Below, one piece after another: positions 15,801 through 21,181 of a stretch of DNA of 21,677 nt. The first letter of the stretch is position 1. Each line of letters starts with the position of its first letter. This stretch comes from Deltaproteobacteria bacterium (GTDB lineage: Bacteria > Desulfobacterota > Syntrophia > Syntrophales > Smithellaceae), in NCBI GenBank assembly GCA_009668925.1, contig SBEK01000052.1:1-21677 (forward strand), in the 5' to 3' direction. Below the pieces are notes generated by a model. That model did no database searches. It was given only the letters and a program-made list of their open reading frames with translations, and had not been told where the DNA came from. Both the position numbers and the translations under genes were made by a program.

Positions 15801-17906
15801 CGTCACATCCCTGGCGACGGAAACGGACCCGACGATGTTTCCGGCCGCGTCCCGGACCGGCGATGAACTGACCTGCCGGTACCTGAGTTCCCCGCCTGCG
15901 GGCGTCCGGATGATCTCTTCCTCATTGCGGACGACTTCACCGCGCAAGGCCCGCAGAGGCGGCGCCTCCTCGACGGGTCGAATGCTGCCGTCGGGGCGAT
16001 ACACTTCCAGGCCCGCGGCCAGCGCGGTGACGTCCACGGTGTCCTCCCCAAGCCTGAACTCCTGCAAGGCCTGTGGATTGGCCAGGGTAAACCGCTTCTG
16101 GGTGTCCGCCAGCCACACTTCGTCGCTGATGCTGCCGATCAGAGCCGCGAGCTTGTCCTTTTCCTGCCGGACGGCGTCCAAGAGCCTGCGGGTTTCCTCT
16201 TCGGCTTTCTTGCGCTGGGTAATGTCGAAATTGACGCCCATGAAACGGGCAGCCCTTCTGTCGGCCGCCGGATCCTTGCCGTCCGGATTGTCCGTGAAGA
16301 CAAACCGGCCTTTGCCGGCCAGCCAGCGTTCCTGCCCGTCGGCGCGGATGATCCGGAACTCCGTGTCCAGCACACCTGTTTGCTTGGCTGTCTCCCATTG
16401 CGCGGTCATCATTTCCTGGTCGTCGGGGTGAACAAACCGGAAAAAGGTGTCCGCGCCGTCCGGGGCGTCGCCGGGACGGAGTCCGAAAAGCTCAAATTCG
16501 GTTTCGTTCCAGTGCGCCTCGCCCGAGAGCAGGTCGACTTCGAACGTTCCCAGTTTATTGGCCTCCAGCACCATTCTTTGACGTTCTTCATTGCGGCGCA
16601 GTTCCTCTTCCATGCGCTTGCGTTCCGTAATGTCGATGAGCGCATGAACGGCGCCGCGCGGATTACCCGCATCGTCATAGATGGGAGTGCCGTAGCCCAT
16701 CACATGCCTCTCGGTGTCGTCGTCAAAGACCAGGCTGAACTCGAAGTCCTTAACGGGATGGCCGCTTGCGGCGCGCTGCGCCGGCAGTTCATCGAGGTTG
16801 AGCTCCCGGCCGTCTTTCACTGCCCGGAAATGGTCGGGCCGTGAAGGGGCGGGCGCGCTGAGCGATGTTTCGGAACCGGGCGGCAATTCCAGCAATTCAG
16901 TTGCCGAGCGGTTACCGGTGAGATGCAGGCACTGCGGATCACGAGCGATAAAAATCGGGATGGGCACGGCATCCAGAAGCGCTTCGAGCTCCAAGGCCCG
17001 TTCACGCTCGTGGCGTTCGCTTGAAAGCAGGGCTTCCTCGATTTTCTTGCGTCCCTCGATTTCCATTTCCAGGTCCCGGGTTCTTTCCCGAACCTTTTCT
17101 TCCAGATTTCTGTGGATTTCACGAAGGTCGAGCTCCGTCTTGATGAGCTCCGTGACGTCGCGGGCCGCCGCGAACACACCCTGAACTTCGCCTTTTTCAT
17201 CGGCGAAGGTCGAGGCATTATAAAGCACGTTCGTCACCTGTCCTGACGTGTGGCGCAGTTGCAGTGGATAGTCTTTCACCGCCCCTTCCAAAAACGCCCT
17301 CCGGTATCCCGCCCGGGCCTTTTCCGGGTCGGTAAAGTAATCCGCGAAGTCCTTGCCGATGAGCTGATCGCGGGGAACGCCGGTGATGTCTTCGGTCGCC
17401 CGGTTGACGTCCGTGATTTTTCCGCCGGGGCTGATCGTGACCAGAGGATCGATACTGGCTTCGATGAGGCTTCGTGCGTAAAGCGACGCCGCCCGCACTT
17501 CCTCTTCGGCTTTTTTCCACGCCTGATGCTCCGCGGCTTCCGCGAGGGCCCTCCGGACGGCGGGGGAAAGCCTGCTTAAGCGGCCTTTCATGACATAGTC
17601 TTTGGCCCCGCTGGTCAGTATTTCTATGGCGCGGTCTTCGCTGACGGCGCCCGTGACAAGAATAAATGGAATATCGGGACAGCGTTTTTTGGCTTCGGCC
17701 AGCGCCAGGGCGCCGGAATATTGGGGCAAATCATAGTCGGAAAGAATAAGATCAGGCGCAAAATCCTGGAGGCTGCGGACAAAGTCGTTTTCCCTCGCCA
17801 CCACGCAGGCGGTGAAGTCGATGCCTCCCTCCGTGAGCTCGAATTGAACGAGTTCGGCGTCGGCAGGATTATCTTCGAGAATGAGAATACGGAGGAGCTT
17901 GTCCAT
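12864..17906 (-). CDS. very large cytoplasmic sensor histidine kinase: receiver + ten PAS-like modules + HisKA/HATPase
   Basis: This 1680-residue kinase starts with a response-regulator receiver (residues about 4-120; ILEDNPADAE, phosphoacceptor Asp57 in LILSDYDLP, VTG, Lys in DYVMKGRL). About ten PAS-like modules follow; their ends are marked by D-I/V-T-E-R-K linkers near residues 250, 422, 558, 698, 823, 929, 1057, 1187, 1308 and 1434. A coiled coil leads into HisKA (His1469 in SVSHDLRAPL) and HATPase_c with the N box (VNLLANAVKFT), G1 (DNGVGFN), F box (KLFGVFQRLH) and G2 (GTGIGMALA). All catalytic motifs are intact. No membrane segment is seen, so it is cytoplasmic, sensing internal ligands, redox or light through PAS cofactors (unknown). 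There is no C-terminal receiver or output domain, and no partner regulator lies nearby. The N-terminal receiver suggests it is itself controlled by another kinase. Confidence 0.95.
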   Translation of the reverse strand: MDKLLRILILEDNPADAELVQFELTEGGIDFTACVVARENDFVRSLQDFAPDLILSDYDLPQYSGALALAEAKKRCPDIPFILVTGAVSEDRAIEILTSGAKDYVMKGRLSRLSPAVRRALAEAAEHQAWKKAEEEVRAASLYARSLIEASIDPLVTISPGGKITDVNRATEDITGVPRDQLIGKDFADYFTDPEKARAGYRRAFLEGAVKDYPLQLRHTSGQVTNVLYNASTFADEKGEVQGVFAAARDVTELIKTELDLREIHRNLEEKVRERTRDLEMEIEGRKKIEEALLSSERHERERALELEALLDAVPIPIFIARDPQCLHLTGNRSATELLELPPGSETSLSAPAPSRPDHFRAVKDGRELNLDELPAQRAASGHPVKDFEFSLVFDDDTERHVMGYGTPIYDDAGNPRGAVHALIDITERKRMEEELRRNEERQRMVLEANKLGTFEVDLLSGEAHWNETEFELFGLRPGDAPDGADTFFRFVHPDDQEMMTAQWETAKQTGVLDTEFRIIRADGQERWLAGKGRFVFTDNPDGKDPAADRRAARFMGVNFDITQRKKAEEETRRLLDAVRQEKDKLAALIGSISDEVWLADTQKRFTLANPQALQEFRLGEDTVDVTALAAGLEVYRPDGSIRPVEEAPPLRALRGEVVRNEEEIIRTPAGGELRYRQVSSSPVRDAAGNIVGSVSVARDVTERKRSEQRWATTLASIGDAVIVANAAGRITFMNAVAEMLTGWSARDVMGQPVTSAFHIIDERTRRRIEEPVARILREGTIVGLANHTLLVRKDGAEIPIDNSGAPIIDKAGAILGAVLVFRDMTRQRQAQAEMAHVASFVMLNPNPVTEIDLDGVVHFLNPASEILFPDLRKKGFAHPWFAGWECSSSLPLRGGIDLKAREVRIGDKWYGQTMRFMEDSRRIRIYGRSITKRKEAEAALLASEERLRYALETSHTGAWELNLNDHSASRSLEHDRIFGYSELQPRWTYKTFLTHVLPEDRTEVDAKFQHSIHTGEDWNFDCRIRRADGKIRWIWATGNHHRDESGQPQKMTGIVQDITERKEAEEALRESREQYRHLVEGSGSVILRTDQDLRITFMNQYGLEFFGYTAEEIIGLSALGTIVPLADSRGADIAGMLQDLKEHPENYQTKAHQNLCKDGRLVWMSWTNRPIYDDRGNFKELLAIGNDLSKLKDAEERYQSLFSAQIEGFCVIEMIFDADCRPVDYRFLEINPAFEKQTGLHDVLGKTVSELIPDNDAYWFDIYGKVALTGEPVRFENKVKALDRWYEVFAHRTGNPRDRRVAVLFNDVTERKKVEQALIESEAKANALIKYAPTGIYEVDLAGSRFLSVNDSLCQVLGYTREELFAIGPAALLDDEARVRFSERVRKQMAGEKIDAEVEYRVRRKDGSFIYGSLNVMPRLGEGHPGSILVIAHDITERKRAEEALREYAANLEAANAELESFSYSVSHDLRAPLRAIDGYSKMILRKQRDHFDEETLRLFNQVREGAKYMGKLIDALLDLSRLSRQDLNAKALDVRRLVESTCQELQSLYPDRTIHFDIKDMPQGFGDRALVKQVLVNLLANAVKFTMTRDAAVIEAGGYDDEKETVYYVKDNGVGFNMEFHDKLFGVFQRLHDASEYEGTGIGMALAQRIIHRHKGRIWAEGKVNEGASFYFSLPKKG

Positions 17907-17968
17907 ATTATCTCTTTCAGGACCACAGAGTCAGAGTGACGGTTTGTCTGCAAAGGAAATGATTATGT

Positions 17969-17997
17969 TTTATAAAATATGCCTTGATGTTTGTAAA
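17969..17997 (-). promoter_or_regulatory. sigma-70 promoter for the multi-PAS kinase gene
   Basis: On the minus strand TTTACA (17997-17992) and TATAAA (17974-17969) are 17 bases apart in an A+T-rich patch. Transcription would begin near 17962, giving a leader of about 55 bases to the ATG at 17906. Confidence 0.5.
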
Positions 17998-18301
17998 GCG
18001 TTTTCGAATCATATTAAATTTCCGATTGTCCGCTTAGCGGAGCGGCCCTAGGACGACCATCGTCGCTTTGGCCGTGCCTTTTATAACCACTTTACGGTAT
18101 CACTGATGGGACACTATGCAATGCGCATAACATGGTAGGTTTATGGTAGGCAAAACCTGACAAAACGCTTATCAGCGCCGCCTCGCTCTTCCGGCGGAGG
18201 CCTTCAGGAAATATCCGCGGTTTGCCGGTTGCCGCTTGGACTGCTCGGGCTTCTCCGTCTCCATTACGGCTTTCGGCCCCGCCCGTTGTGAGATTCATCC
18301 G
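17998..18301. other. intergenic stretch without a credible gene (gap 17907-18301)
   Basis: The 395-base gap between the kinase and yggS holds the kinase promoter and several small structures. One is a two-tier hairpin, CGGCC (18043-18047) with GGCCG (18070-18074) enclosing CGAC (18054-18057) with GTCG (18062-18065). Another is ATGGTAGG repeated at 18132-18139 and 18143-18150, overlapping an AGGTTT/AAACCT inverted repeat (18137-18158). A 68-codon open frame on the minus strand (18092-18298) has no protein-like features. No tRNA or known riboswitch is recognised. Confidence 0.5.
18162..18178 (-). terminator. weak candidate terminator after yggS
   Basis: On the minus strand a GCGCT/AGCGT stem (18178-18165; 4 Watson-Crick pairs and one G-U) with loop GATA is followed by TTTT (18165-18162). 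It lies about 120 bases after the yggS stop. The stem is short, so confidence is low. Confidence 0.22.
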
Positions 18302-19000
18302 TCAGCGGATGCGCTCGCCGAAGATCGCGCGGCCCACGCGGATGATGGTGGCGCCTTCCTCGACGGCCACTTCGAAATCGTCGGTCATGCCCATGGAAAG
18401 GTCATCCATGATGATGTTGGGAATGGCGGCGGCTCTTATTTCATCGCGCAGTCCGCGCAGAGATTGAAAATAAGGGCGCGACGTTTCCGGACAGTCGGAA
18501 TAGGGCGGCATGGTCATCAGGCCGCGCACCTGCAGATGGGGCAGCGCCGCTATCCGCCGGACAAGCTCGGGGACCGCCGCGGGGTCCGCACCGCTTTTGG
18601 AGGCTTCGCCGCTCACGTTCACTTCAATCAGGACATTCAGCGTGCGGCCGGTTTGCCCCGCGCGTTTATCCAGTTCGACCGCCAGATCTGGGCGGTCCAC
18701 GGAATGAATCCAGTCGAACAAATGGACGACGTACTTGGCTTTGTTGGTTTGCAGGTGGCCGATCATGTGCCATTCCACGCCGCGGCCGATCACCGGAATC
18801 TTTTCGCGGGCTTCCTGAACGTAGTTTTCACCCAGGAGGGTAATGCCCGCAGCAATCGCCAGGCGCACACGCTGGGGCTCGACGGTTTTGCTGACGGCCA
18901 TCAGACGGATGCCCTCCGGGTCGCGGCCGGCGCGGGCCGCGGCCTCGGTGAGGCGGCGTCTGATCCCGGCGATGTTTTCGGCAATGGATGCAGTCATCAT
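18302..19000 (-). CDS. yggS: YggS/PLPBP-family pyridoxal phosphate homeostasis protein
   Basis: This 232-residue single-domain TIM-barrel protein binds pyridoxal 5'-phosphate and helps keep PLP and amino-acid pools balanced; no enzymatic activity is established for the family. The PLP lysine is Lys38 in LMAVSKTV. Also present are GENYVQEAREK, the hallmark WHMIGHLQTNKAK, IEVNVSGEASKSG, RGLMTMPPYSD, LSMGMTDDFEVAVEEGATIIRVGRAIFG. Length is usual. It begins directly at the stop of maf (TGA then ATG), with two adjacent ATG codons (19000 and 18997); the AGGTGA just before suits the second slightly better. The maf-yggS pairing in one operon is common in related bacteria. Confidence 0.95.
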   Translation of the reverse strand: MMTASIAENIAGIRRRLTEAAARAGRDPEGIRLMAVSKTVEPQRVRLAIAAGITLLGENYVQEAREKIPVIGRGVEWHMIGHLQTNKAKYVVHLFDWIHSVDRPDLAVELDKRAGQTGRTLNVLIEVNVSGEASKSGADPAAVPELVRRIAALPHLQVRGLMTMPPYSDCPETSRPYFQSLRGLRDEIRAAAIPNIIMDDLSMGMTDDFEVAVEEGATIIRVGRAIFGERIR

Positions 19001-19594
19001 TCACCTGTAATGAAGAGCATCGAGATGGCTCAGCTCTTCGAGAACTTCGCAAAGCGGCAATCCGATGACGTTGGTGTAGGAGCCCCGGATCGCTTTGATA
19101 AACGATGCGCCCCGGCCCTGGACGGCGTAGCCGCCGGCTTTGTCGTAGGGTTCATCGGAATCCACATACCACTCCATTTCTTCCGGACTGATTTCCTTGA
19201 AGGTCACGGCGGAGCGGACGACTTTTGTCCGGAAGATCCGGCGATCCGTCCGGGCCAGCGTGAAGCCGGTGTAGACCTGGTGCGTGCGATGGCTCAGCCT
19301 TTTCAGCATCCGGCGCGCCTCTTTTTTATTTTCCGGCTTGCCCAGAATCAGGCCGTCAATCACGACGATGGTGTCGGCGCCCAGCACCAGCGCCCGGGGA
19401 TGTTCGGCCGCAACAGCCGATGCTTTACCCCGGGAGAGTCGTTGAACATGCGTGCGCGGGGTTTCTCCCGCGAGATACGTTTCATCGATGTGCGCCGGGA
19501 GAATTTTAAATTTTAGTCCGAGAGAGCGCAGGAGCTCTTCGCGGCGCGGCGAAGCGGAAGCCAAAATGAAAGGAGAGGATAGAGAAACGGCCAT
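19001..19594 (-). CDS. maf: Maf-family nucleotide pyrophosphatase
   Basis: Maf proteins hydrolyse non-canonical or certain canonical nucleoside triphosphates (dTTP/UTP in the YhdE subgroup) to monophosphates. In the 197-residue protein the substrate motif ASASPRREELL (residues 12-22), GADTIVVIDG with catalytic Asp74, GKPENKKEARRML, THQVYTGF, and EPYDKAGGYAVQGRGASFI followed by YTNVIGLPL are all present. I chose the ATG at 19594 because the family motif ASASPRR follows 11 residues later, a GAAAG element lies upstream, and a good promoter lies at 19625-19653. The frame is open much further upstream, but that extension would run through the promoter and antisense to the selenoprotein gene. The gene is the first of a two-gene operon with yggS. 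Confidence 0.95.
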   Translation of the reverse strand: MAVSLSSPFILASASPRREELLRSLGLKFKILPAHIDETYLAGETPRTHVQRLSRGKASAVAAEHPRALVLGADTIVVIDGLILGKPENKKEARRMLKRLSHRTHQVYTGFTLARTDRRIFRTKVVRSAVTFKEISPEEMEWYVDSDEPYDKAGGYAVQGRGASFIKAIRGSYTNVIGLPLCEVLEELSHLDALHYR

Positions 19595-19624
19595 GTGATT
19601 TCTTTCTGTTCCAATAGTGAAGTT

Positions 19625-19653
19625 TTTATTCCAAATAAAGCGTCGTCTGTCAA
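19625..19653 (-). promoter_or_regulatory. sigma-70 promoter for maf-yggS
   Basis: On the minus strand a perfect TTGACA (19653-19648) is followed after 17 bases by AATAAA (19630-19625). The start point would be near 19618, about 24 bases before the maf ATG at 19594. Confidence 0.5.
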
Positions 19654-19666
19654 TTGTAAATTGCCG

Positions 19667-19695
19667 TTGCATCTTTCGGGGAGTTGGCGTATTTA
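19667..19695 (+). promoter_or_regulatory. possible promoter for the selenoprotein gene
   Basis: TTGCAT (19667-19672) and TATTTA (19690-19695) are 17 bases apart, divergent from the maf promoter. The start would be near 19702, just before AGGAGA at 19711-19716. Confidence 0.35.
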
Positions 19696-19723
19696 ACCGG
19701 CGAATCCAAAAGGAGAGTAGAGA

Positions 19724-20044
19724 ATGAAAAAGATCGCGGGCTTTTTCCTGATATTCATTTTCGCGCTGTCGGTTCTTCCGGCCTTCGCGGCTGAGAAGAT
19801 CGTTCAGATGACCGTACCCGGGTGCTATTCCTGAGGCGCCAGCAAGAGGATAGGGTCTATCCTGCAAAAAGTTGAAGGCGTCCGGAAGCATCAGATTCAG
19901 CAGCCGAACATTCTGTTCGTTGCTTTCGATGACGAAAAAACAAGCCTGGAAATCATCCAAAAGGCATTAAAAGAAGGTACGTTTCCCGTATCCGGCAAGC
20001 CGGTTTATGTGCGCGCCTTTCCAGCCGGAAATCAGAGCAAATGA
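19724..20044 (+). CDS. exported HMA/MerP-like selenoprotein with in-frame TGA (Sec37)
   Basis: Read with TGA at 19832-19834 as selenocysteine, this gene encodes 106 residues. AGGAGA at 19711-19716 lies 7 bases before the ATG. Residues 1-23 are a signal peptide (MKK, hydrophobic core, LPAFAA), so the mature protein is periplasmic. The rest fits a heavy-metal-associated beta-alpha-beta-beta-alpha-beta domain: IVQMTVPG, Cys34-Tyr-Ser-Sec37, a helix ending KVEGV, a strand LFVAFDDE, a second helix EIIQKALKEGTFPVSG and a last strand PVYV. C-x-x-U is the only Cys/Sec pair. A SECIS-type hairpin follows the TGA. Protein-like sequence continues for 69 codons after it to a TGA at 20042-20044, overlapping the end of the convergent gene by 13 bases. 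A thiol/selenol redox or soft-metal role is inferred. A nonsense-mutated pseudogene is the alternative, less likely given the hairpin. Confidence 0.85.
19832..19865 (+). promoter_or_regulatory. selenocysteine UGA codon with bacterial SECIS-type hairpin
   Basis: The TGA (19832-19834) is followed by AGGATAG (19847-19853), a GGT loop (19854-19856) and CTATCCT (19857-19863), a perfect 7-bp stem; GC at 19842-19843 can pair with GC at 19864-19865 beyond a 3-base bulge. The loop begins 19 bases after the UGA, within the spacing known for bacterial SECIS elements, and the GGUCU at the tip matches the SelB-binding loop of E. coli fdhF. Confidence 0.82.
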
Positions 20045-21108
20045 TTTTTCCCCTCCGCTTCCAGCGCGTCGACAATTTTCTTGACGTCCTGGGAGCGGCC
20101 TCTTTTACAGATCAGAAGTGCGTCTTTCGTTTCGACAACAATGACGTCTTTCATGCCGACCAGCGCGACAAGCTTATGAGGGCTGCAGACGAGGGCATTT
20201 TCGGTGTCCTCGAGGATGACGGAAGAATCGCGGGTTTTCGCATTGCCCTGAGCGTCTTTGCCGGAGATCTCCCACAGAGTATCCCAACTGCCCACATCAC
20301 TCCAGCCGAAGGCTGCGGGGATCATCAGCACCTCTTCAGCTTTTTCCATGACGCCGTAATCGATGGAAACGGAAGCCAGCCGTTTGTAGATCGCCGAAAC
20401 CGTTCTCGCTTCGGAATCTTTTCCCAGCGCTGCTTTGATGGTCATCAGTCCGGCATGGAGATCCGGCAGGAAGCGCTCAATTTCAGTGAGGATGGTTTTC
20501 GCCTTCCAGATGAACATGCCGCTGTTCCAGAAGAAATTGCCGCTTTGCAGAAAGGCCCGGGCCTCGGGGAGGTCCGGTTTCTCACGGAATGATTTTACGC
20601 TAAGCAGGGCCTGGCCGGAAACGGTTCCGACCCGGGCGCCGCCTTCCATGTAGCCGAAGCCGGTATGCGGGCTTGCGGGCGTAAGGCCGATCGTCACCAG
20701 TGCTTTTCCGGTTTGGGCGGCTTTCGCGGCTGCGGCCAGGACCTTCCGGTACCGGACGGGATCGGCGATGCCGTGGTCGGACGGCAGAACAACCATGACG
20801 TCGTCTTTGGCTTTCTTTTGAATATGCAAGGCGGCGAGCCCGATGCAGGCGGCCGTGTTTCTTCCGACCGGTTCAATGAGAATATTTTTCGCCGGGATTT
20901 CCGGCAATTGCCGGATCAGTTCGCGGGCGTGTTTCCGGCCCGTGACGATGAGGATATTCTGCGGTTTGATGAGCGGTTTGATCCGGTCGACGGTTTCCTG
21001 AATGATCGTTCTGTCGCTTACGATGTCCAGCAGGTGCTTGGGTTTCTTCTCCCGGCTGCGCGGCCAGAAGCGGGTGCCGCGCCCTCCGGCCATGATAACT
21101 GCATGCAT
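20032..21108 (-). CDS. manC: mannose-1-phosphate guanylyltransferase
   Basis: The enzyme makes GDP-mannose from mannose 1-phosphate and GTP, feeding exopolysaccharide, O-antigen or glycan synthesis. The nucleotide-binding motif GGRGTRFWPRSREKKPKHLL (from residue 8), EPVGRNTAACIGLAA, LPSDH, PHTGFGYME, SFREKP, NSGMFIWKA, SIDYGVMEKA and FGWSDVGSWD are all present. At about 358 residues it is the short form without the C-terminal mannose-6-phosphate isomerase domain found in longer ManC proteins. I chose the ATG at 21108 because AGGAG (21120-21116 on the minus strand) lies 7 bases before it; in-frame ATGs at 21114 and 21132 are too close to or upstream of that site. Its last 13 bases overlap the convergent selenoprotein gene. 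Confidence 0.95.
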   Translation of the reverse strand: MHAVIMAGGRGTRFWPRSREKKPKHLLDIVSDRTIIQETVDRIKPLIKPQNILIVTGRKHARELIRQLPEIPAKNILIEPVGRNTAACIGLAALHIQKKAKDDVMVVLPSDHGIADPVRYRKVLAAAAKAAQTGKALVTIGLTPASPHTGFGYMEGGARVGTVSGQALLSVKSFREKPDLPEARAFLQSGNFFWNSGMFIWKAKTILTEIERFLPDLHAGLMTIKAALGKDSEARTVSAIYKRLASVSIDYGVMEKAEEVLMIPAAFGWSDVGSWDTLWEISGKDAQGNAKTRDSSVILEDTENALVCSPHKLVALVGMKDVIVVETKDALLICKRGRSQDVKKIVDALEAEGKNHLL

Positions 21109-21142
21109 AGGCATTCTCCTTTGTCCCCTCATAATACATTCC

Positions 21143-21160
21143 GGCTTGCTATTTCAAGCC
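21143..21160. promoter_or_regulatory. inverted repeat in the divergent manC/rlmI-like gap, possible operator
   Basis: GGCTTG (21143-21148) and CAAGCC (21155-21160) form a perfect 6-base inverted repeat with a 6-base centre. On the minus strand the repeat lies within a weak promoter for manC (TTGAAA, 15 bases, TATTAT at about 21137-21132). A regulatory site is possible but chance is not excluded. Confidence 0.25.
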
Positions 21161-21181
21161 CGAAACGCTAATTTGCCTGCC

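Noticed and set aside
14031..15866. 611-codon plus-strand open frame inside the kinase gene
   Set aside because: It is the complement of intact PAS modules and shows no domain pattern of its own.
18132..18158. ATGGTAGG repeats as an attachment site or start of a CRISPR-like array
   Set aside because: There are only two 8-base copies, with no integrase, cas gene or regular spacing.
18092..18298. 68-codon minus-strand open frame in the spacer
   Set aside because: No hydrophobic core, motif or ribosome-binding site; composition is unlike a protein.
19724..19834. A 36-residue peptide ending at the TGA, or a pseudogene with a nonsense mutation
   Set aside because: The codons after the TGA keep a good HMA pattern without further damage, and a SECIS-type hairpin sits at the right distance.
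19595..19960. N-terminal extension of maf by about 120 residues
   Set aside because: The extension crosses the maf promoter and lies antisense to the selenoprotein gene, and Maf proteins begin shortly before the S-x-S-P-R-R motif.
21132..21137. Firm promoter call for manC
   Set aside because: The TATTAT is good, but the best -35 (TTGAAA) is only 15 bases away, so it is mentioned only with the inverted repeat.
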